Source: a virus. From it: a stretch of DNA of 21,289 bases. Position numbers and translations under genes: made by a program. The stretch's first letter is position 1. Each line of letters opens with the position of its first letter. Below, piece by piece: positions 15,063-21,289 of this stretch. The notes below the pieces were generated by a model that was not told the origin of the DNA, did not search any database, and was given only the letters and a program-made list of their open reading frames with translations. The stretch covers positions 1-21,289 of the IMG/VR virus record IMGVR_UViG_3300013136_000052, one strand, 5' to 3'.

Positions 15063-15401
15063 TTAACTTATTGCGTAGTACTTGGAAAATTCGTCCGCTT
15101 CGATAAAAATGAATTCTCCCCTCTTGGTCAATGCACCAGACTCTAAGAGGTCCTTAAGTATGCTTTTTATACGATCAAGGAACTCCTCGGATTTCACGTT
15201 GTTTCCAAAAACGTACTTGAGAGTTTTAGCTGAAAACTTAATATCGTTAGGGTCCCAATCCTTTTCCTTTTGTTCGGTGACCCTAACGATGTAAGAACAG
15301 ATTTCGAACATGAAATCCTGGCGAGTTGGATAGTTCGGCAATGATTGATGAACCTTCATTGCGTACTTAATGGGAAGAGTTGACTGAACGTTAAAGTTCA
15401 T
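15063..15401 (-). CDS. Unrecognised 112-residue protein between uvsX and helicase
   Basis: A small charged, mainly helical protein. The C-terminal half (DRIKSILKDLLESGALTKRG, then EFIFIEADEF) has the helix-helix-strand look of a winged-helix domain, but no family can be named. It overlaps the end of uvsX by 11 bases. In T4 a gene of similar size (gene 40) also lies between uvsX and 41. I see no sequence similarity to claim, so that is position only. A helper of the recombinase or helicase is a guess. Confidence 0.72.
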   Translation of the reverse strand: MNFNVQSTLPIKYAMKVHQSLPNYPTRQDFMFEICSYIVRVTEQKEKDWDPNDIKFSAKTLKYVFGNNVKSEEFLDRIKSILKDLLESGALTKRGEFIFIEADEFSKYYAIS

Positions 15402-16599
15402 CGCTAGCTTCTTCTTTTTCTTCGGCTAGGATTTCTTCGCGTTCTTCGTTGATGAGAGCTTCATCATTTTCCGGGTATTTGAAAGTCGGCTTGATGACCT
15501 TTTCGTCCATTTCGTGTAGCACGGCATCGATGAACAGCCTTGGTGTAAAGAATTGCTTTACTGGAACTTCATCACCGTTGTGACGCAGGATGTAGTTCTG
15601 AGCTAACTTGCCAGGTTTGAAATAGAAGACTTCACCTCCGACGTCGAAGCGTACACAGTCCTTCTGGTCATCAGGTTTGAGCTTTGAAAATTCCTTCTCT
15701 GTAAGCTTCTTTCCTCTTCCTACCCCGCATCCTTCCCAGCTTACGTAGTCCTGTAGACCGACGTACGGATTCATTCCCTTTTGGTGAGAAATATGGAAAT
15801 CGATTTCGATCGGTCTAGCGAAACGGCTCTTACGCGTTTTGCAGTGTACGATGATACCGGTTGCAGTCTTGTTTTCGTCTTTAAGTGTGCTCTTACTTAG
15901 CATCAGAATGATTGAGGCTGCGAATTCTGGGCCGCCACCTCCACTTGGGGATTTTCTTGTGTACGCATCATTTCCACTGTAAGTATGATTAGTGAAGATG
16001 AACGGGATGTACATGTTAGAAAGTTCAAGAGTGAACTGTTTGAAAAGCGCACGAAGTTCCTTTGCCCGGAGGCCCATGTCAGCTGGAGTCTTTCCTTTAT
16101 CCATATCGACTGCAGTCTTGTCCGTGTCTAACATGCCCATGGAATCGACGAAGAGCGCGATTTTCATGTCAGGATTCTCTTTCTTAAAATCATTGATCGT
16201 CTTTATCAGGCCGTCAATAAAGAATCTAACTTCGCTGATGAGGCCAATTCGATAGTACTTCAACTGCTCGAGATTACAGCCGAATTTTGGGAAATCGGTA
16301 GAATCGATAGCTCCCTCGGTGTCAACGTAAAAAACGTAGTAACCTTTCTTTTGAAACTCGCGAACTGCATTGAAACAGAGAAATGTTTTACCAGTAGCGG
16401 GGTCGCCAGCTATTCCGATGCTTCTGGTATTCGGGTATCCTCCGAAAAGAGAGCCGGACAGCTGAGCGTTTAGAAGATAATTTCCGGTGTGGATGTAATC
16501 GCTTACGTCGGCGAAGCCTTTCAATTCGAAGGTTTCATTCACTCGCTTTTCGAGCTTGTCTATAAGCTTGTTAAATGCATCAAGAGGTGATTTTGCCAT
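15391..16599 (-). CDS. uvsX: UvsX recombinase (RecA family)
   Basis: A 402-residue strand-exchange protein (T4 UvsX is 391) that forms filaments on single-stranded DNA for repair and recombination-dependent replication. Walker A GDPATGKT is at 65-72, the catalytic Glu region (YVDTEGAIDS) follows, and Walker B IALFVDS ends near Asp152. The DNA-binding loop region includes SPSGGGGPEFAASI. The C-terminus is strongly acidic (NEEREEILAEEKEEASDEL), as in T4 UvsX. I chose ATG 16599. The frame extends to a GTG at 16635, but that would add a poor leader peptide. An imperfect inverted repeat lies just upstream. Confidence 0.93.
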   Translation of the reverse strand: MAKSPLDAFNKLIDKLEKRVNETFELKGFADVSDYIHTGNYLLNAQLSGSLFGGYPNTRSIGIAGDPATGKTFLCFNAVREFQKKGYYVFYVDTEGAIDSTDFPKFGCNLEQLKYYRIGLISEVRFFIDGLIKTINDFKKENPDMKIALFVDSMGMLDTDKTAVDMDKGKTPADMGLRAKELRALFKQFTLELSNMYIPFIFTNHTYSGNDAYTRKSPSGGGGPEFAASIILMLSKSTLKDENKTATGIIVHCKTRKSRFARPIEIDFHISHQKGMNPYVGLQDYVSWEGCGVGRGKKLTEKEFSKLKPDDQKDCVRFDVGGEVFYFKPGKLAQNYILRHNGDEVPVKQFFTPRLFIDAVLHEMDEKVIKPTFKYPENDEALINEEREEILAEEKEEASDEL

Positions 16600-16609
16600 G
16601 TAAAATTGG

Positions 16610-16675
16610 TTAGTTTTATGTACTTTCTTGTACACAAAAGGCTAACCTAGTTTCATTGAAAGTACGAAACTAAAA
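16610..16675 (-). repeat. Imperfect inverted repeat before uvsX
   Basis: GAAAGTAC-AT-AAAACTAA (read on the - strand, 16627 to 16610) pairs with TTAGTTTCGTACTTTC (16673 to 16658): eight perfect pairs, a small mismatch, then about seven more. The arms flank a loop of about 30 bases, with the upstream stop codon at 16653-16655 just inside it. In the - strand mRNA the 3' arm ends ten bases before the uvsX ATG, so folding could limit access to that start. A smaller TGTAC/GTACA hairpin at 16619-16634 would compete with it. Confidence 0.45.
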
Positions 16676-17258
16676 GGAAGGACCCAGCTAAAATGGACGC
16701 ATCGGAGTAATCGCCATTAACTATTTCGTGGAATCCGATCTTAACGATTTCTGAGGAATCGTCCTTTGTAAAAGCTGATTTTGATAAGTTACGAGTGAAC
16801 CGTATGGATTCGTTTGGTCTGCTAATTTTAGTAAGGTCAATAGCATAGCATTTGAATTTCGCAATCGCCGGCTCCGATGTTGTCATCGTGCCGATATAGA
16901 AAATATCGTCCTCATTCAGGCCAGCATCTTCAATATTCAAACCTGCTTCTTCGAGAAGAGATCTCCCTACTGAATCGAAAGAAGTCGTGTCCTTTTCGAA
17001 ATCGATTACATCGGTCAAAAGACTTACGTCCGGCTGACCGGTCGCTGGATTTTCGAACTTGACTCCGTAAATTGCCTTGATTTTTGAATCCTCAGTCCTT
17101 TCGAATGGTAAGATCAGAATGTAATTCTCTCTTGAGGAAATTTTCTCAGCACGATCAGAATCCCGAATCATCGAAATTAGATCGTACTTGCCGCTTCCCA
17201 ATGGTGAAACTGACTTGATGATTTGTGCCGGAGTTAATGGATTACGATTGTTAGTCAT
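16653..17258 (-). CDS. Nudix-like protein, signature partly degenerate
   Basis: A 201-residue protein. The segment RSLLEEAGL (99-107) matches the second half of the Nudix box (REUxEExGU), with the first Glu replaced by Ser. The upstream Gly and Glu of the box (expected about 14 and 8 residues before the Arg) are not conserved. The following strands (YIGTMTTSEPAIAKFKCYAI) fit a Nudix sheet. Nudix enzymes cleave nucleoside diphosphate compounds; activity here is doubtful because of the missing box residues. I chose ATG 17258, which overlaps the upstream gene by eight bases, over the TTG at 17285. The ATG has an A-rich leader. The gene lies between an unknown gene and uvsX in the replication block. 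Confidence 0.6.
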   Translation of the reverse strand: MTNNRNPLTPAQIIKSVSPLGSGKYDLISMIRDSDRAEKISSRENYILILPFERTEDSKIKAIYGVKFENPATGQPDVSLLTDVIDFEKDTTSFDSVGRSLLEEAGLNIEDAGLNEDDIFYIGTMTTSEPAIAKFKCYAIDLTKISRPNESIRFTRNLSKSAFTKDDSSEIVKIGFHEIVNGDYSDASILAGSFLLVSYFQ

Positions 17259-17928
17259 CAGCTTTTTTATTTTTGCCCTGGCCAAACATTCGTTTTACTG
17301 ATTCCTGAATGGCCGCCTGTGTTATGCTATTATTTATATAATAGGACAGCTGATTTAGGAACTGTTCCTTATCCTGTGCGTTCGAATACATCATCTTGAG
17401 AAGAGGTTTCGACGGCATCTTTACTGACACGCTAAGATTGAGATTCGTATCTTCAACTGAGAATAACCCGAAAATATCCTTTGGATTGACTGCTGGTCTC
17501 ATGTTTCTACCCGGAACGGTACCTAATTCCATAGGATTAGCGATTCCCTGATTCTTTGGAGATGATGCAGGTAAAGTCGATAGTTCCTGAAGGTCTGGCG
17601 GCAGATCTGCTTTCACAGCATTGAGATCTACACCAGCATCCTGATTGATCGATATGAGTTCGGCCATGGTCATTGGCGGTTGATCATCCAACAACATCAT
17701 GAGATTGCTAGTTAGATCTTCGGTGTCTATGCTAGTCCCATCGGAGAGAATAGCATTGTACCGTTGCATCGGTCCATTTATCGTGTTGAGCCTTTTCCCG
17801 GGAATGACATCATTCACCGTCACTACGGTTCCAAGTTTTTTAGGTTCATTGGTTTTTACCCATTGAAATTTCTGCGATTGATAGCTGTTCTTGACAGACA
17901 TCAGCTCATCAATATCGAATCCTGCCAT
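17251..17928 (-). CDS. Unrecognised protein directly after the polymerase half
   Basis: A 225-residue protein from ATG 17928. A GTG at 17973 would extend it by 15 residues and overlap the polymerase gene by 20 bases. The ATG has an A-rich leader and is preferred. No family is recognised. The N-terminal half has a small beta-rich module (LGTVVTVNDV, then YNAILSDGTSIDTEDL), perhaps SH3-like. A Pro-rich linker (about 105-155) leads to a helical C-terminus (QDKEQFLNQLSYYINNSITQ) ending in lysines. It does not contain polymerase motif B or C, so it is not the missing second half. Its 3' part carries the only - strand TATAAATA in the window. Confidence 0.75.
   Translation of the reverse strand: MAGFDIDELMSVKNSYQSQKFQWVKTNEPKKLGTVVTVNDVIPGKRLNTINGPMQRYNAILSDGTSIDTEDLTSNLMMLLDDQPPMTMAELISINQDAGVDLNAVKADLPPDLQELSTLPASSPKNQGIANPMELGTVPGRNMRPAVNPKDIFGLFSVEDTNLNLSVSVKMPSKPLLKMMYSNAQDKEQFLNQLSYYINNSITQAAIQESVKRMFGQGKNKKADD
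17327..17344. repeat. Short palindrome containing a - strand late promoter box
   Basis: CTATTAT-TTAT-ATAATAG is a perfect seven-base inverted repeat with a four-base centre. On the - strand, TATAAATA occupies 17338 to 17331 within it. It lies inside the coding region of the gene after the polymerase, about 75 bases before the Nudix-like ATG. It could be a late promoter for the Nudix-like and uvsX genes, a protein-binding site, or chance in AT-rich codons (Tyr-Tyr-Ile-Asn-Asn). Confidence 0.35.
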
Positions 17929-17953
17929 TAGATTGTTAAATTTTTTTCCTATG

Positions 17954-19339
17954 TTATGCAGCAACTTTTTCACGCTCCAATTGTTCCTCCAGCTTTTTCA
18001 TTTCGGCTTTAGTGTCGACACGACCACTGTACATTCGAGTAAGAATCGTTCGAGCTGCTGAATCGAAAGTATTCGTGAACAGTGTATCGTTCTTCGTGAA
18101 TATGACGTGAGACGGAATTTCCATCTCAGGTTTCATCTTACCCATGTAAGCGTCCGGAGAAATGTTGAATTGAATTGTGATGTTCGGGTACATGGAAGCG
18201 AAGTCATCGAGTATGATGTACTTGTAGTATCCTGGAACCGGCTTCATGACGTAAGCTCCGGCATAGGCTGCTTCCTCATTAAGCTCTCTCTTATTGTTCG
18301 ACATGTAACGACCTCTTTCGAGGAATTCGCGGCACATCAAAGTTTCCGTGATGAATACTGCACTGAACACCTTGGACACGTCCACCCTAGCGAACTTTGA
18401 AATTGCGAAAGCTACTTCCAAAAGTCCAAGCTTATCGTCGATCAGCTTGACGAGGCAAGTATCGATGATGTTGTACTTCGCAAAATTGAAAGTATCACGC
18501 TGAGCTTCTAGCATGGAACCGTATTCGTTATGAAGTTTCGTTACGCCAAGAACCAAATAAGCGATGTACTCAAGCTTGTAGTTTTCAACGACCTTGTACG
18601 GTTTGGTATTCATGAACACTTCCATGTAGTCAAGAAGACCAAGGTGAATCGGAAGTTTTGCTTGCCCGATCAATTTATTACATGCCATGTACTTCATGGG
18701 ATCCATGTCCAATCTCTTGGCACGATTCATGAGATACAACCAGTCGAATCCAATGAAGTTCCAACCAGTTAGGAACGGAATCTTCGGCAGAGCTTTGTAA
18801 AAGAATGCTTCGAGAAGTTCACGTTCTGTTTCGAAGAACATGTACTTGAGCTTGAACTTTTGATTGCATTTTTCGAGATACTTGTTGGTCTCGTTTTCCA
18901 ATCGAACGATAGTTTCGGCATCGAAATTTTCCATGGTCGACATCGTGAACACTACGTTCTCCTCATTCACGAAAGTTATGAGGTTGACTTCCATTAAGGC
19001 TTTTGCTGGATCAGGAAATTCCTGAGATTCTAGCTTTACTTCGATGTCAAGGTAGAATTTCTTTGGGCTGAAATCCGAATAGAGTCGGTCGAGTTCCGCT
19101 TGATTCAATCGAGCTTGAGTTAGTTCCTCAAGCCTAAATCGGCTCAACCATTTGCTCGGAGATTTACGTAAGAACTTATTGTCCCAATTCCTGAATTCCG
19201 TGGGATTTGCAGTTACCGTCCAGTTAAAAAAATCGGTCTGTGGAATCGGTTTTTTAATGAACTCGACTTTTCCGTGCTCATCGTAATACGAAACGACTAG
19301 AGCCGATTCGTCAACGTTAAATTCTGTACTTATGATCAT
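17954..19339 (-). CDS. 43: DNA polymerase family B, N-terminal part only (split gp43)
   Basis: A 461-residue protein, about half of T4 gp43 (898). It has the N-terminal domain and a complete 3'-5' proofreading exonuclease: Exo I YLDIE (Asp98, Glu100), Exo II GWNFIGFD (Asn194, Asp199) and Exo III Y289-x-x-x-D293. A YAGAYVMKPVPG stretch (359-370) and motif A DDFASMYPN (378-386) follow, with one catalytic Asp. The protein then ends in a charged helix (about 430-461) where the fingers should begin. Motif B (K-x-x-x-N-S-x-Y-G) and motif C (DTDS) are absent. The next gene is unrelated, so a simple frameshift does not explain it. The second half must lie outside the window. Split gp43 is known in some T4-like phages and in Rhodothermus phage RM378. 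It starts with an ATGA overlap with the preceding gene. Confidence 0.93.
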   Translation of the reverse strand: MIISTEFNVDESALVVSYYDEHGKVEFIKKPIPQTDFFNWTVTANPTEFRNWDNKFLRKSPSKWLSRFRLEELTQARLNQAELDRLYSDFSPKKFYLDIEVKLESQEFPDPAKALMEVNLITFVNEENVVFTMSTMENFDAETIVRLENETNKYLEKCNQKFKLKYMFFETERELLEAFFYKALPKIPFLTGWNFIGFDWLYLMNRAKRLDMDPMKYMACNKLIGQAKLPIHLGLLDYMEVFMNTKPYKVVENYKLEYIAYLVLGVTKLHNEYGSMLEAQRDTFNFAKYNIIDTCLVKLIDDKLGLLEVAFAISKFARVDVSKVFSAVFITETLMCREFLERGRYMSNNKRELNEEAAYAGAYVMKPVPGYYKYIILDDFASMYPNITIQFNISPDAYMGKMKPEMEIPSHVIFTKNDTLFTNTFDSAARTILTRMYSGRVDTKAEMKKLEEQLEREKVAA

Positions 19340-19620
19340 TCAGTTTCTTGTTTTTCAATTAGTGCTGGTGCGCAATCGAGATAATCGAAAGAAAAATGCT
19401 TGATGATGTAGGTTTTCGACATGCGACGTTCCTTTGACAGAGCATCAACTATCCATTTGTACCATTCATCATGCTGCTCTTGAGTGACCGGATAAAGCTT
19501 GAACCATTCTGGCGTCTTACATTCTTCCGGCTGAGCTTTTGCTACCTCTTCGACCGTTGTGTTATGGTACTTTTTCAACCACCAATTAAGAGCATCTTCT
19601 CTAGTGATTTTCTTTTTCAT
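19336..19620 (-). CDS. Small conserved-looking phage protein of unknown function
   Basis: A 94-residue protein from ATG 19620 (leader 'tttggtatatt'). It is rich in Trp and Tyr and has a central WFKLYPVTQEQHDEWYKW motif of a kind I associate with unassigned phage proteins. No catalytic site is evident. An upstream in-frame start at 19722 would overlap dUTPase by 86 bases and is unlikely. It overlaps the polymerase ATG by four bases (ATGA), so the two are probably translated together. Their functional link is unknown. Confidence 0.75.
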   Translation of the reverse strand: MKKKITREDALNWWLKKYHNTTVEEVAKAQPEECKTPEWFKLYPVTQEQHDEWYKWIVDALSKERRMSKTYIIKHFSFDYLDCAPALIEKQETE

Positions 19621-19636
19621 AATATACCAAATTTTG

Positions 19637-20104
19637 TTAGCGAGTAGCTTCCATTGCATCAGTTGACCCGAAACCATCAGGACCTCTTTTGGTTTCAACT
19701 GGAAACACTTCTTCGAGTTCATTACATTCGATAAGTTCAGCGCTTGCGACTGGAACCAAAAGGAACTGGACCAGCTTCATTCCTGGAGCGATTTCAACAA
19801 GCCCATTGGCTCTCGAGTTGAACACGTGAATGTGAATCTCTCCCTGGTAATCGCTATCAACGACGCAAGCCCCAACTTGGAGCCTCTTTTTTGTGGCGAT
19901 GCCACTCTTATTGTGAGCGATGAGCGCGTACCCGTCTGGGACGTTTGCTTTTATTCCGCTTGGAATGAGAATATCGTCTCCGGGATGCAATCTCTGCTCA
20001 CGAAAATCTTCCGGAACGAAGAAATCGATACCGGCCGATCCAGGAGTACCGTAAGCTGGGGTTTTCACATCACGAATCTTTATGAATTTCATCTTTGTTT
20101 GCAT
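19637..20104 (-). CDS. dut: dUTP diphosphatase (trimeric dUTPase)
   Basis: A 155-residue enzyme that splits dUTP to dUMP and diphosphate, keeping uracil out of DNA. All five motifs of the trimeric family are present: I GSAGIDF (22-28), II NKSGIA (65-70, Lys for the usual Arg), III VGACVVDSDYQGEI (77-90, catalytic Asp83), IV GMKLVQF (108-114) and V RGPDGFGSTD (140-149). T4 uses an unrelated all-alpha dCTPase/dUTPase (gp56) for this step, so this is a different solution. It is the first gene of the - operon, beside the divergent promoter region. Met5 is an alternative start. Confidence 0.94.
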   Translation of the reverse strand: MQTKMKFIKIRDVKTPAYGTPGSAGIDFFVPEDFREQRLHPGDDILIPSGIKANVPDGYALIAHNKSGIATKKRLQVGACVVDSDYQGEIHIHVFNSRANGLVEIAPGMKLVQFLLVPVASAELIECNELEEVFPVETKRGPDGFGSTDAMEATR

Positions 20105-20134
20105 AGTTCACCATTTTTTATAGTTCTATTGTAT

Positions 20135-20142
20135 CAAAAATA
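20135..20142 (-). promoter_or_regulatory. Possible Bacteroidota-type -7 box for the replication operon
   Basis: On the - strand the gap reads TATTTTTG, which fits the Bacteroidota -7 element TAnnTTTG and lies about 30 bases before the dUTPase ATG. I do not see a clear TTTG element about 20 bases further upstream, so the call is tentative. A T4-type early promoter is not evident either. Confidence 0.25.
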
Positions 20143-20175
20143 ATGAGGCGGTTTAGGTTTAGCATGAGCGCATTT

Positions 20176-20183
20176 GATAAATA
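20176..20183 (+). promoter_or_regulatory. Late promoter box GATAAATA before the tail sheath (distal)
   Basis: This is the first of two GATAAATA boxes in the non-coding divergent gap 20105-20270. It lies 87 bases before the sheath ATG. The gap otherwise shows no gene. Confidence 0.5.
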
Positions 20184-20235
20184 ATTCCAGTTATGAAAGG
20201 CCCAATTCTTCGAAAGTAGATTTTGGGAACAGAAT

Positions 20236-20247
20236 GATAAATAAATA
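20236..20247 (+). promoter_or_regulatory. Late promoter box GATAAATAAATA before the tail sheath (proximal)
   Basis: GATAAATA runs on into a second ATAAATA (GATAAATAAATA) and ends 23 bases before the sheath ATG at 20271, close to the spacing seen at 793 and 6359. Two boxes 60 bases apart suggest strong late expression of the abundant sheath protein. Confidence 0.6.
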
Positions 20248-20270
20248 ATTCAAAATAACAATAGCACGCG

Positions 20271-21289
20271 ATGGCAGAAAAATTAAATCTGAACAGGTTC
20301 AAGTCAAGTGGTGTATACACGATAGAAATAGATGAAAGCCAGAATCTTGTCCTTCCTATTTCCACTGGCAGACTTGTAATAGGTTCTAGTAAAAAAGGCC
20401 CTATCAACTCGGTCGTACTGATCAACGATAGCCGAACCCTTCAAGCCGTATACGGTGACATCGACAGCAAGCTAGAGAAAAACGGAAGCTACTTCCACAG
20501 AACGATTGACATTGCCCTTAGACAAGGACCAGTTTTCGGTCTGAACGTTTTGCCTGTCTCTTCTACCGACCTAGCGTACTTCAGAACATTCAATTCTGAA
20601 CCTGCTTCAACCAATTCGGTATGGGCAGAGAACATCAATCAGAGCAGCATGTCCAATTTCTATAACATCCAGAAACTGTGGTTTGCTGACGTTGACATGG
20701 TCAACAAATGGAAGAACATCAAGCTCGGAGACGATTATATCTACAATCCTGGACAGTACGGAACTGCCGATCGTGATTCCAATAAGATCCTGACCATTGT
20801 GAACCTTTCGCGTAAGGAAATCACAGCCTTCGCAAGAGTTGCTGATGTTATTGGATACGACATCACGATAAAGGAATACTACGCCCTAATGGGTGATAAA
20901 GCAGAAGTTCCAGAATACCTCAATCCTGACGATATGGTTCAGGATTACTTCGTCGAAATAATCGTCGTCGAAGGAAACTGGACTGACAACCTCAAACTAT
21001 CAAGCGATCCTGTTTACAAGCAGTACTTCAATTCGATGGGTCTCATCAATTCAAAAATGAACGACTTCACCGCGCTGAAGGAAGTTACTCTTATCGCAAA
21101 AAGTCAGGGATGCATCATTCCTGGATTCAGGGATCTTACTGGAACAATCGTAGCCATCGACACTGTTTTCAACCGTACGTTCCCACAAACTGGCGTTTAC
21201 TGCGCTCTTGACTACAAGAAAGTCGACATGATCGATCTTACGAACGATACGTTCGACAGCGGATCGGCTACCGAGCCAATGGCAGAACA
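20271..21289 (+). CDS. 18: Tail sheath protein (T4 gp18-like), cut by the window edge
   Basis: The frame is open from ATG 20271 to the right edge (about 339 codons, no stop), so the C-terminus is missing. T4 gp18 is 659 residues. The N-terminus reads RFKSSGVYTIEID, like the contractile sheath start (SPGIELKE type). It is followed by LVIGSSKKGPINSVVLIND, TLQAVYGDID and ALRQGPVFGLNVLPV, the usual order of sheath domain I: a strand, a GxxxxGP turn, then 'F..vFG' and 'a...gG..v.v.Rv'. The sheath contracts to drive the tube through the cell envelope. Two late promoter boxes lie upstream, and the ATG has no Shine-Dalgarno. Confidence 0.8.
   Translation, partial: MAEKLNLNRFKSSGVYTIEIDESQNLVLPISTGRLVIGSSKKGPINSVVLINDSRTLQAVYGDIDSKLEKNGSYFHRTIDIALRQGPVFGLNVLPVSSTDLAYFRTFNSEPASTNSVWAENINQSSMSNFYNIQKLWFADVDMVNKWKNIKLGDDYIYNPGQYGTADRDSNKILTIVNLSRKEITAFARVADVIGYDITIKEYYALMGDKAEVPEYLNPDDMVQDYFVEIIVVEGNWTDNLKLSSDPVYKQYFNSMGLINSKMNDFTALKEVTLIAKSQGCIIPGFRDLTGTIVAIDTVFNRTFPQTGVYCALDYKKVDMIDLTNDTFDSGSATEPMAE

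Noticed and set aside
20105-20270. Searched the divergent gap for an origin, tRNA or small gene
   Set aside because: Only promoter-like boxes are visible. No cloverleaf, no iterons and no open frame with a leader were seen.

Overview
The window is a piece of a large, strictly lytic, contractile-tailed phage of the broad T4-like group. It carries recognisable relatives of T4 gp23 (major capsid protein), gp21 (prohead protease), gp19 (tail tube), gp18 (tail sheath), gp41, UvsX, gp46, gp47, gp43, dCMP hydroxymethylase and dCMP deaminase. Coding is dense, and no stretch over 300 bases lacks a gene. Starts are preceded by A-rich leaders such as 'aaataaATG' with almost no Shine-Dalgarno sequence, which is typical of Bacteroidota and relatives. 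I infer a Bacteroidota-like host, with moderate confidence. I see no tRNA, CRISPR, integrase or insertion sequence.

Layout. (1) Bases 1-7704, + strand, head and tail block: an unrecognised gene cut by the window edge; a prohead protease fused to a repeat-rich scaffold-like region; the major capsid protein followed by a strong terminator; a basic repeat protein with a capsid-targeting-like N-terminus; two unrecognised genes; the tail tube; and an acidic protein with an internal capsid-targeting-like motif. (2) Bases 7708-20104, - strand, replication, recombination and nucleotide block. In transcription order it runs: dUTPase, small hypothetical, the N-terminal half of a family B DNA polymerase, hypothetical, Nudix-like protein, UvsX, hypothetical, gp41 helicase, acidic hypothetical, gp47, SET-like protein, gp46, dCMP hydroxymethylase-like enzyme, dCMP deaminase, hypothetical. 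Many neighbours overlap by 1-11 bases, so translation is probably coupled. (3) From base 20271, + strand: the tail sheath gene, which runs off the right edge.

Regulation fits this layout. Matches to the T4 late promoter box (TATAAATA, or the variant GATAAATA) lie on the + strand before or inside the structural genes. Only one lies on the - strand, inside the replication block. The + operon and the - operon converge on a symmetric terminator at about 7728-7754, and diverge at 20105-20270.

Most notable points: the DNA polymerase ends just after motif A, so motifs B and C must be encoded elsewhere (a split polymerase). The protease and scaffold are one gene with eleven 14-residue repeats and a possible nested start. 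Two proteins share a T4-type capsid-targeting/cleavage motif. A degenerate SET-domain protein sits between gp46 and gp47. The thymidylate-synthase-fold enzyme has the Asp that marks dCMP rather than dUMP specificity, which suggests modified cytosine in the phage DNA.
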